Below, in pieces: positions 42,901 through 49,267 of a stretch of DNA of 64,000 bases (the stretch's first letter is position 1; each line of letters opens with the position of its first letter). The notes under the pieces are model-generated. The model searched no databases, was not told the origin of the DNA, and saw only the letters and a program-made list of their open reading frames with translations. Made by a program: the position numbers and the translations under genes. The stretch comes from Paractinoplanes brasiliensis (GTDB taxonomy: Bacteria; Actinomycetota; Actinomycetes; Mycobacteriales; Micromonosporaceae): the NCBI RefSeq assembly GCF_004362215.1, contig NZ_SNWR01000001.1, positions 1,736,001 to 1,800,000 of the forward strand. Direction: 5' to 3'.

Positions 42901-42993
42901 CCACAACCGCAGGCCGGTCGGGCCGAGCAGATCGGCAACGCGGGCGCCGTTGTCGGCGAACCCGTACCGGGCGAGCCGGCTGGGCCGGGTCAC
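39982..42993 (-). CDS. glnE: Bifunctional glutamine synthetase adenylyltransferase/adenylyl-removing enzyme
   Basis: 1,003 residues, the usual length. It has two nucleotidyltransferase domains. The N-terminal adenylyl-removing domain carries GKCGGNELNYVSDVDVIFVA and the C-terminal adenylyltransferase domain carries MGRLGGYEMSYPSDADVLFV, each with the paired catalytic Asp. A GlnD-type linker lies between them. It adenylylates and de-adenylylates the Tyr of GlnA (22136-23560). The GTG start at 42993 lies one base after the stop of the amidotransferase gene. The amidotransferase and glnE are probably one transcription unit. GlnE and GlnA are 16.4 kb apart here. Confidence 0.96.
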   Translation of the reverse strand: MTRPSRLARYGFADNGARVADLLGPTGLRLWDPEAQAPVGADAAEVLSSLSRAADPNLALRQLHRLVDAAGRAAARGNGGPVIGPGGEIASNEATEALIGALAADPGLRRRLVAVLGASSALGDHLVAHPGDWQVLATGPTGLPPNAEGHLELDSDQPSVPALRRAYRVSLLRIAAADLTGGRGLEPTMAALSRLADETLAAAYAIAVAGLPASAAEPSLAVVAMGKCGGNELNYVSDVDVIFVADSDDDLSAGTIVAARLIEICGMVAWPVDASLRPEGSRGPLVRTLASHEAYYRRWARTWEFQALLKARPAAGDLALGRRWIEDLAPLVWHAAERPEAVPDVRDMRRKIIDNVPADLLDREIKRGPGGLRDIEFAVQLLQLVHGRVDETLRQPGTIPALRALVTGGYVGREDGETLLRGYRFLRSVEHRLQLQQLRRTHTVPDDPAGLRWLAASLGYTALPGRDAVEAFRSDWVGHAAQVRRLHVKLLYQPLLEAVARVPAEALRMTPESAGRRLEVLGFADPAAALRHLQALTGGVTRTSAIQRTLLPMLLQEFADAPEPDRGLLNYRHVSDKLGSTPWYLRLLRDGGPVARRLARVLSLSRYATDLLTRDPEALRLLADDAELLPRSRESLLDGFRAAAGRYPEDPVKAIAAVRARRRRELFRLACADILSRAGELAPAEPLDVNAIGIALSDVTDATLNAALAVARRAHPGPDGLRFAIIGMGRLGGYEMSYPSDADVLFVFEPAPGAPDNESSAASLAIAEQLRKALTAPAPDPELGIDADLRPEGRQGPLVRSLAAYQQYYARWSRVWEAQALLRARFVCGDAELGRRFEELADKMRYPEGGLTREQVVEIRRIKARVEVERLPRNADPHTHTKLGRGGLSDVEWAIQLVQLRHAYAETELRKTRTLEALDAAVVAGLVAKADAAAMTAGWTLAAQVRNALTLVRGRPTDQLPRHGVELAGVVQLLGGGDPGEFVDRYLRVTRRSRAAMERVLES

Positions 42994-42994
42994 G

Positions 42995-43786
42995 TCACTG
43001 CCCCAGCAGCGGAAGGGTGCGGCCGGTGCCGGACCCGGGTATGTCGGCGTCGGGCAGTGTGCCGAGGGCGAGCGACGCGAACCGGGCGGCGAACGGCTGC
43101 CACACCTCTTCGACATCGGGCAGGATGTCGGCGGTGGCGAACACGACGGCCTCGGCGTCGTAGCCCAGCTCGTCGATGGCGGCGCGGTCGCTCGCGGCCC
43201 ACTGCTCGATCATCGCGGCGTCGCACTCGATGTGGAACTGCAGGCCCCATGCCCTGTCACCGAGCCGGAAGGCCTGATGCGGGTAACGGCTGGAGGCGGC
43301 CAGCAGCACCGACCGCAACGGCAGCTCGGTGATCTCGTCGCGGTGCCACTGCACCACGTCGGGCAGCAGCGGCACCCACTTGAACAGCGGGTCGGTGTCG
43401 GCCGCGTCCCGCTTGCCGACCAGGCCGGGCCCGATCTCGGGACCGCTGGTGCTGCGCTCGACCAGGCCGCCGTGGGCGCTCGCGAGCAGCTGCCCGCCGA
43501 GGCACACGCCGAGCGTGGGCACCCGGTGGCGTACCGCCTTGCGCAGCAGCCCTTCGAGCGCCGGGAACCACGGCGCGCCGGGCACACCCTCGGCGTCCGG
43601 GTAGGCGTTCTGGTCGCCGCCCAGCACGATCAGCGCGAGGTAGTCGTCGAGGGTCTCGGGGAGCTCGTCACCGGCGTGCGGCCGCAGGACGGTCAGCTCA
43701 AGCCCCGCCTCGGTCAGCCACTCCCCCAGCCGTCGCAGGTCGTCGGTCGGATCGTTCTCGATGACTAGTGCAGTCGCCACGCTCAC
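42995..43786 (-). CDS. Class I glutamine amidotransferase-like protein
   Basis: 263 residues of the type 1 amidotransferase fold. The nucleophile elbow is VPTLGVCLGGQLLASAHGG with the catalytic Cys near residue 94, and the catalytic His is in WGLQFHIECDAAM; the third member is Glu two residues on. It has no fused synthase domain, so it may release ammonia for an unknown partner or be a gamma-glutamyl hydrolase. It ends one base before glnE and is probably co-transcribed with it. The start is GTG 43786, with a second GTG two codons later. Confidence 0.85.
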   Translation of the reverse strand: MSVATALVIENDPTDDLRRLGEWLTEAGLELTVLRPHAGDELPETLDDYLALIVLGGDQNAYPDAEGVPGAPWFPALEGLLRKAVRHRVPTLGVCLGGQLLASAHGGLVERSTSGPEIGPGLVGKRDAADTDPLFKWVPLLPDVVQWHRDEITELPLRSVLLAASSRYPHQAFRLGDRAWGLQFHIECDAAMIEQWAASDRAAIDELGYDAEAVVFATADILPDVEEVWQPFAARFASLALGTLPDADIPGSGTGRTLPLLGQ

Positions 43787-43863
43787 GAATCTAACCCCCG
43801 TACGGCGAAGAGCCAGGCCGTGGGGTTGACTTCGTCGACCGGCTCGATAGCGTCCACCGCACC

Positions 43864-44697
43864 ATGTCCGCCGCGCCCCTGCTCATGCTCGTGTCGGTCG
43901 TCTCGATGCAGTTCGGCTCGGCGATCGGCCGCACCCTCTTCGACGACCTCGGCGCGACCGGGGTGGTGCTGCTGCGAGCCGGCATCTCGGCGCTGGTGCT
44001 GGCCGTGGTGGTGCGCCCACACGTACGCTCCTGGCCCCGCGCGGCCTGGCGGGCGGCTTCGCTGCTCGGGATCGCGGTGGCCGGCCTCAACCTGCTGTCC
44101 GCGCTGGCCATGCGTACGGTGCCGCTCGGGGTGGTCGTCACCGTGTCGTTCCTCGGCCCGCTGACGGTCTCCCTAGCGCAGACCCGCCGGCTGCTCGACC
44201 TGCTCTGGGCCCTGCTCGCCGGCGCCGGCGTGGCCCTGCTGTGGTGGCACCCCGGCCCGTCGTTGCCGCCCGGCGGTCTGGTGCTGGCCGCGCTGGCCGG
44301 GGCGTGCGGCGCCGGATACATCCTGCTCACCGCGCGCGTAGGCGGACTGGTGCCGGGCGTCGGCGGCCTGCCCGTCTCGCTCACCGTGGCGACGCTGGTC
44401 GCGCTCCCCTTCGGACTCGCCGGGGCGAGCGCCGTCGTCACCCGCCCCTCCCTGCTGATCGGCGCGGCCTCGGTGGCCGTGCTGCAGACCATTTTCCCGT
44501 ACGTCCTGGAACTGAACGCCCTGCGCCGCATCCCCACACGCGTCTTCGGCATCCTGACCAGCCTGAACCCGGCCGCCGCGGCGGTGGCCGGCCTGCTCGT
44601 GCTGGACCAGCGGCTGGGCACGGTCTCGCTGGCCGCGCTCGCCCTGGTCACCTCGGCCAGCGCCGGCGTCACCCTCACCCACCGGCCGGAACGATGA
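43864..44697 (+). CDS. EamA/RhtA family exporter
   Basis: 277 residues with about ten hydrophobic segments arranged as two related five-helix halves, the DMT superfamily layout. The first half begins LLMLVSVVSMQFGSAIGRTL and contains LLRAGISALVLAVVVRP; the second contains ACGAGYILLTARVG and LNALRRIPTRVFGILTSLNP, typical of RhtA-type threonine/homoserine exporters. Substrate is inferred from family only. The ATG at 43864 is preceded by TAGCGT ten bases upstream. It is divergent from the amidotransferase-glnE unit. Confidence 0.85.
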   Translation: MSAAPLLMLVSVVSMQFGSAIGRTLFDDLGATGVVLLRAGISALVLAVVVRPHVRSWPRAAWRAASLLGIAVAGLNLLSALAMRTVPLGVVVTVSFLGPLTVSLAQTRRLLDLLWALLAGAGVALLWWHPGPSLPPGGLVLAALAGACGAGYILLTARVGGLVPGVGGLPVSLTVATLVALPFGLAGASAVVTRPSLLIGAASVAVLQTIFPYVLELNALRRIPTRVFGILTSLNPAAAAVAGLLVLDQRLGTVSLAALALVTSASAGVTLTHRPER

Positions 44698-44758
44698 TGG
44701 CAGCGGGTCTGCGCCCACGCGGGCCGCCCGTGCCCTCAGCGGAAGCGGCGACGATCGG

Positions 44759-45184
44759 TCAGGAGATGCACGCGCACACGATCAGGGCGGCCCCGAAGTG
44801 CGAAGCCGCACTCACCAGCGCTCCCCCGTGCCGTTCCGGCGTGCAGATGACCTCGCCCAGCTTGCCCGGGGTCATCCAGTCGAGGACCAGGAACGCCAGG
44901 CCCATGATGGCGATGCCGATCAGGCCGAACAACACCGTCGACGCCAGGCCCTGGCCGAACGAGTCGTACGACGTGAAGATCGCCGTGAAGACGATGGCGG
45001 CGATGCCGAGCTGGTTGGCCGCGAGCAGCAGCGACGCGTTGGGGTTGCGCTCCGCGAAGATCAGCTCGCGCAGCTTGCCGGGTGTGAGCAGGTCGACGAG
45101 GACGTAGCCCACCGCCATCAGCCCGATGCCGACGATTCCGAAAACGATGCTGCGCCCAGCACCCTCGAGCAGATCTTCAAGCAC
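44759..45184 (-). CDS. DUF350 membrane protein
   Basis: 141 residues with four hydrophobic segments in two repeated halves. Each half holds the DUF350 pattern: IVGIGLMAVGYVLVDLLTPGKL in two blocks and IGIAIMGLAFLVLDWMTPGK in the second, with Asp-x-x-TPGKL. DUF350 proteins are small membrane proteins of unknown role often near glutathionylspermidine or stress genes. The ATG start has GAGAGGCCGTGCTTG before it with a weak ribosome site. It is 57 bases after glnA2 on the same strand in map order but transcribed before it, so a shared transcript is possible. Confidence 0.88.
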   Translation of the reverse strand: MLEDLLEGAGRSIVFGIVGIGLMAVGYVLVDLLTPGKLRELIFAERNPNASLLLAANQLGIAAIVFTAIFTSYDSFGQGLASTVLFGLIGIAIMGLAFLVLDWMTPGKLGEVICTPERHGGALVSAASHFGAALIVCACIS

Positions 45185-45241
45185 GGCCTCTCCCTTGTCA
45201 CGCGACGTCAGGACAGACCGTACAAGACAGGCCCTACGTCT

Positions 45242-46594
45242 TTACAGCGCGCCCAGGTAACGCTGCCTCTCGTAGGGTGTCACCTCGCGACGGTACTGCT
45301 CCCATTCGGCCGTTTTGTTGCGCAGGAAGAAGTCGAAGACGTGCTCGCCGAGCACCTCGGCCACCAGTTCCGACCGGCTCATCACGTCGATCGCCTCGGA
45401 CAGGTTCTCGGGGAGCGCGTCGTAGCCGGCCGCCTTGCGCTCGGCCGGGGAGAGCGACCAGACGTCGTCCTCGGCGCCCGGGGGCAGCTCGTAGCCCTCC
45501 TCGATGCCCTTGAGCCCGGCGCCGAGCAGCACGGCGAAGGCGAGGTAGGGGTTCGTGGCGGAGTCGATCGAGCGGACCTCGACGCGCGCCGAGCTGGGCT
45601 TGCCGAACGCGGGCACCCGCACCAGCGCCGACCGGTTGAGGTGGCCCCAGCTCACGAACGCCGGCGACTCGGTCACGACGTTGGGCAGCTGCAGCGGGAA
45701 GAGCCGCTTGTACGAGTTCACGTACTGGTTGGTGACCGCCGTGTACTCCCGCGCGTGCACGAGCAGGCCGGCGATGAACGAGCGCGCCGTCTTGGACAGC
45801 TTCTGCGGGTCGTCGGCGTCGTAGAACGCGTTCCGCTCGCCCTCCATCAGCGAGAGGTGCGTGTGCATGCCGCTGCCGGGCTGGTCGGTGTACGGCTTCG
45901 GCATGAAGGTGGCCCGCACCCCCTGGGAGAGCGCAACCTCCTTGACGACGTGACGGAACGTCATGATGTTGTCGGCCGTGGTCAGCGCGTCGGCGTAGCG
46001 CAGGTCGATCTCCTGCTGGCCGGGCGCGACCTCGTGGTGGCTGAACTCGACCGAGATGCCGATCCGCTCGAGCGCGAGCACGGCCTGCCGCCGGAAGTCA
46101 CGGGCGATCGAGTGCGTGGTGTGGTCGAAGTAGCCGCCGCTGTCGACCGGCACCGGCACCGAGCCGTCGAGCGGGCCCTCCTGCACCAGGAAGAACTCGA
46201 CCTCGGGATGGGTGTAGAAGGTGAAACCCTTCTCGGCCGCCTTGGCCAGCATGCGGCGCAGCACATGGCGCGGGTCGGCCCAGGCGGCGCTGCCGTCGGG
46301 CAGCAGGATGTCGCAGAACATGCGGGCGCTCTCGCCGCTGGCGCCGCCCTCGAACGGGAACACCTGGAACGTCGTCGGGTCGGGCATGGCGACCATGTCG
46401 GACTCGTAGACCCGGGCGAAGCCCTCGATCGCCGAGCCGTCGATGCCCATGCCTTCCTCGAAGGCGGACTCGAGTTCGGCCGGGGCGACCGACACGCTCT
46501 TGAGCGTGCCGAGCACGTCGGTGAACCAGAGCCGGACAAAACGGATGTCGCGCTCCTCCAGAGTACGAAGCACGAACTCCTGCTGTCGGTCCAC
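45242..46594 (-). CDS. glnA2: Glutamine synthetase-like protein GlnA2
   Basis: 450 residues, type I glutamine synthetase family. It has FTDVLGTLKSVSVAPAEL, DGSAIEGFARV, the ATP motif PKPYTDQPGSGMHTHLSLME and LNRSALVRVP. The adenylylation Tyr of GlnA is replaced: the loop reads DDVWSLSPAERKA, with Trp where GlnA has Tyr402. So GlnE should not control it. Streptomyces GlnA2 homologues act on polyamines or have weak glutamine synthetase activity, so the substrate here is open. Start GTG 46594 is favoured over 46600: AGGGG lies five bases before it and the product begins MDRQQEFVL, the conserved start of the family. Confidence 0.93.
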   Translation of the reverse strand: MDRQQEFVLRTLEERDIRFVRLWFTDVLGTLKSVSVAPAELESAFEEGMGIDGSAIEGFARVYESDMVAMPDPTTFQVFPFEGGASGESARMFCDILLPDGSAAWADPRHVLRRMLAKAAEKGFTFYTHPEVEFFLVQEGPLDGSVPVPVDSGGYFDHTTHSIARDFRRQAVLALERIGISVEFSHHEVAPGQQEIDLRYADALTTADNIMTFRHVVKEVALSQGVRATFMPKPYTDQPGSGMHTHLSLMEGERNAFYDADDPQKLSKTARSFIAGLLVHAREYTAVTNQYVNSYKRLFPLQLPNVVTESPAFVSWGHLNRSALVRVPAFGKPSSARVEVRSIDSATNPYLAFAVLLGAGLKGIEEGYELPPGAEDDVWSLSPAERKAAGYDALPENLSEAIDVMSRSELVAEVLGEHVFDFFLRNKTAEWEQYRREVTPYERQRYLGAL

Positions 46595-46642
46595 GTTCAC
46601 CCCTAGTAGTGATGACTTGACAAGCCAGTCTTCCCCGGCCCA

Positions 46643-46658
46643 GTTACGCCGAGATTAC
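46643..46658. promoter_or_regulatory. Possible GlnR half-sites upstream of glnA2
   Basis: GTTAC-n6-ATTAC on the plus strand, equal to GTAAT-n6-GTAAC on the minus strand, lies 49-64 bases before the glnA2 start. One half-site fits gTnAc exactly; the second is a weak match to GaAAc. Confidence 0.3.
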
Positions 46659-46795
46659 GCTGGCGCCGCCTCCTCCCGGTGCCCTGGGGTGTGAAAACCT
46701 CCACTCGCCCCTGACCGCGGCGCCGGCCCGGGTGCGACGATCGAGGGGCACCCGGGGACCGCACCGACGCGGCCTCGAGGGGGAAGGAGCACACC

Positions 46796-47626
46796 ATGAC
46801 CGAGATTCCCACCCTGTACGGTGGCCCGCCCACCCGACGGGTACGCACGCGTGACCTGATCGCCGCCAAGAGCCGCGGCGACCGCTGGCCGATGCTGACC
46901 TCCTACGACCAGTACACGGCCTCGATCTTCGACCAGAACGGCGTGCCGGTCCTGCTCGTCGGCGACTCGGCCGCCAACAACGTGTTCGGTCACGAGACCA
47001 CCCTGCCGATCACCGTCGACGAGCTGATCCCCCTGGTCAGCGCCGTCGTGCGGGCCACCAAGACGGCGTTGATCGTGGCCGACCTGCCCTTCGGCAGCTA
47101 CGAGGAGGGCCCGACGCAGGCGTTGCGCACGGCCGTCCGGTTCATGAAGGAGGGCGGCGCCCACGCCGTCAAGCTCGAGGGCGGCCGCCGCGTCGCCGCT
47201 CAGATCGAGGCCCTCACCGGCGCCGGCATCCCCGTCATGGGCCACGTCGGCTTCACCCCGCAGAGCGAGCACACCCTCGGCGGCTACCGGGTCCAGGGCC
47301 GCGAGAACGAGGGCGCCCAGGTGGTCTCGGACGCCCGCGCGGTGGCCGACGCGGGCGCGTTCGCCGTGGTGCTCGAGATGGTGCCGGGCGAGGTGGCCAA
47401 GACGATCACCAAGGAGCTCGAGATCCCGACGGTGGGCATCGGCGCCGGCCCCGACACCGACGCCCAGGTGCTGGTCTGGCAGGACATGGCCGGTCTGCGC
47501 ACCGGCCGCACGCCGCGCTTCGTCAAGCAGTACGCCGACATGGCCGGGATGCTGTCGAAGGCCACCCAGCAGTTCGCCGCCGAGGTCCGAGGCGGCGAGT
47601 TCCCGTCGGCCGAGCACACTTTCTAA
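46796..47626 (+). CDS. panB: 3-Methyl-2-oxobutanoate hydroxymethyltransferase (pantothenate synthesis)
   Basis: 276 residues. Converts 3-methyl-2-oxobutanoate and methylene-tetrahydrofolate to 2-dehydropantoate, the first step of pantothenate synthesis. The family signature is present: MLTSYDQYTASIFDQNGVPV, VGDSAANNVFGHETTLPITV, and IPVMGHVGFTPQSEHTLGGY, with the metal-binding Asp in VGDS and Asp in VADLPFGSY, and the catalytic Glu in VVLEMVPGEV. AAGGAGCACACC before the ATG is a strong ribosome site. It faces the RNase gene tail-to-tail. Confidence 0.96.
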   Translation: MTEIPTLYGGPPTRRVRTRDLIAAKSRGDRWPMLTSYDQYTASIFDQNGVPVLLVGDSAANNVFGHETTLPITVDELIPLVSAVVRATKTALIVADLPFGSYEEGPTQALRTAVRFMKEGGAHAVKLEGGRRVAAQIEALTGAGIPVMGHVGFTPQSEHTLGGYRVQGRENEGAQVVSDARAVADAGAFAVVLEMVPGEVAKTITKELEIPTVGIGAGPDTDAQVLVWQDMAGLRTGRTPRFVKQYADMAGMLSKATQQFAAEVRGGEFPSAEHTF

Positions 47627-47654
47627 AGATCAAATGCTGATGTCGTAGCGGGGT

Positions 47655-47735
47655 GGTGGGTTCAGACCGTCGCTCCCGCCGAGGGCCCGGGCGGGCTGAG
47701 CAGGGCGCCGGCGCGCCCAGAACGCTCAACCCACC
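47655..47735. terminator. Candidate bidirectional terminator between panB and the RNase gene
   Basis: GGTGGGTT (47655-47662) pairs with AACCCACC (47728-47735), and GC-rich inner inverted repeats (CCCGCC with GGCGGG) lie between. The gap of 152 bases between convergent genes contains no gene. AAGATCAAA occurs at both ends of the gap. Confidence 0.4.
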
Positions 47736-47778
47736 CGGGCGACCTGCGTGCGTGGTTGCGCCCAAAAGATCAAAACCG

Positions 47779-49194
47779 TCAGGCCTCGAACTGGACCTTG
47801 CGGGTGGACGGGTCTGCGGTGATCAGGCGGACCTGCATGCGGACGCCCAGGGACAGGCTGCCCTGGCAGCGGGCGCGGACGGCCGGCTCGTCGATGGCGA
47901 TGGTGCCGCCGGGCGGGCGGCCCTTCGACGGGTCGTCGAGGTCGACCACGCCCGCCTCGAAGACCTCTCCCACCCGGTCGTGCAGCAGCACGGCCTCGGC
48001 CAGGTCGATCGCGCCGCGGTTGGCCGCGCCGGCCAGCCTGTCCGAGTCGGTCATGGCCTTCGGCAGCCGGGGCAGGGCGGCCCGCGCCCACTCGGGGATC
48101 GTCGCGCCGGTCGCGACCGCCAGGCAGACCTCTGTCGCGTAGCGGTCGGCCAGCCGCCGCAGCGGGGCCGTGACGTGCGCGTACGACGCTCCCACGCCGC
48201 CGTGGCCGGTCTGCTCGGGCGGGGCGCCGTCGAACGGCGTGTAGGCGGCCCCGCGCAGCAAGTCGGCCGCCTGGTCGAGGAAGGCCGCGCCACGCGGGGT
48301 GGCCGGGTCGACCGAGGCGACAACCGCGCCGACCTGGGCCCCGGACGGCCACAGCACGCCCAGCGACTTCGCGGCGGCCTGCAGCTTGACAACCGCCTCG
48401 GCCTTGGGCGGCGGCATCGTGCGCAGCAGCCCCACCCCGGCCCCCAGCATCAGCTCGGCCGCCGCCATGCCGGTGAGCAGCGAGATCTGCGCGTTGTGCT
48501 CCTCGATCGCGAGGGGCGCCCGCAACACCAGCCGCCAACCGCCGTTGTCGGGCTCGACCTCCTGCTCGGGCAGCGGCAGGTTGACCGCGCCCCGGTCGGC
48601 GGCCCGCCGGGCCAGCAGCGTGCCCAGTTCGGGCAGCAGGGCCAGCGGCTCGGGCGGGGTGCCCGCGTCGACCTGCTGCTGCACCGCCTCGTAGCTCAGC
48701 TTCGCCCGGCTGCGCACCCGCGCCCGTTCCAGGGTGGTCGAGACGATCGCGCCGTCGGCGTCCACGTCGATGGTCCACACCACGGCCGACCGGTCGACGT
48801 CGGGGAACAGGCTCACCGCGTCCTCGCTGAGAACCGGCGGGTGCAGCGGGATCCGCCCGTCGGGCAGATAGATCGTCTGGCCGCGGGCCCAGGTCTCGGC
48901 CTCGAGCGCCCCGCCCGGCCGCACGTAGGACGCGACGTCGGCGATCGCGTAGAGCACCCGGTAGCCGCCGCCGGGCCGCCGGCTCAGGTGCATGGCCTGG
49001 TCGAGGTCGCGGGAGGTGGCCGGGTCGATCGTCACGAACGGCACGTCGGTGCGGTCGGCGGCCGGTGGTGGCGGCGCCGCGGCGGCCGCTTCGGCCTCGG
49101 CCAGCGCGTCGGCCGGGAAGTCGCCCGGCAGCTTGAGTTCCTGCCGCAGGGCGTCGAAGTCGATGCGCGGCGCCCACACCCGTCTGATCGGCAC
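47779..49194 (-). CDS. RNase II/RNB-family exoribonuclease, short form
   Basis: 471 residues. The RNB catalytic core is clear: FVTIDPATSRDLDQAMHL carries the catalytic Asp quartet, followed by IADVASYVRPGGALEAETWA, YLPDGRIPLHPPVLSEDAVS and, later, APLRRLADRYATEVCL. The cold-shock and S1 domains of RNase II/R are absent or very short, so this is the compact actinobacterial form. It degrades single-stranded RNA 3' to 5'. The GTG start has AGGAA six bases upstream. It is convergent with panB, and the H1-like gene 73 bases away is on the same strand and upstream of it. Confidence 0.9.
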   Translation of the reverse strand: MPIRRVWAPRIDFDALRQELKLPGDFPADALAEAEAAAAAPPPPAADRTDVPFVTIDPATSRDLDQAMHLSRRPGGGYRVLYAIADVASYVRPGGALEAETWARGQTIYLPDGRIPLHPPVLSEDAVSLFPDVDRSAVVWTIDVDADGAIVSTTLERARVRSRAKLSYEAVQQQVDAGTPPEPLALLPELGTLLARRAADRGAVNLPLPEQEVEPDNGGWRLVLRAPLAIEEHNAQISLLTGMAAAELMLGAGVGLLRTMPPPKAEAVVKLQAAAKSLGVLWPSGAQVGAVVASVDPATPRGAAFLDQAADLLRGAAYTPFDGAPPEQTGHGGVGASYAHVTAPLRRLADRYATEVCLAVATGATIPEWARAALPRLPKAMTDSDRLAGAANRGAIDLAEAVLLHDRVGEVFEAGVVDLDDPSKGRPPGGTIAIDEPAVRARCQGSLSLGVRMQVRLITADPSTRKVQFEA

Positions 49195-49267
49195 GGGTCA
49201 TTCCTACCAGTTCCCCGTACGAGGAAGGGCCGCGCCCGGCGGCACGGCCCTTCTTTTGTGCGTTGTC

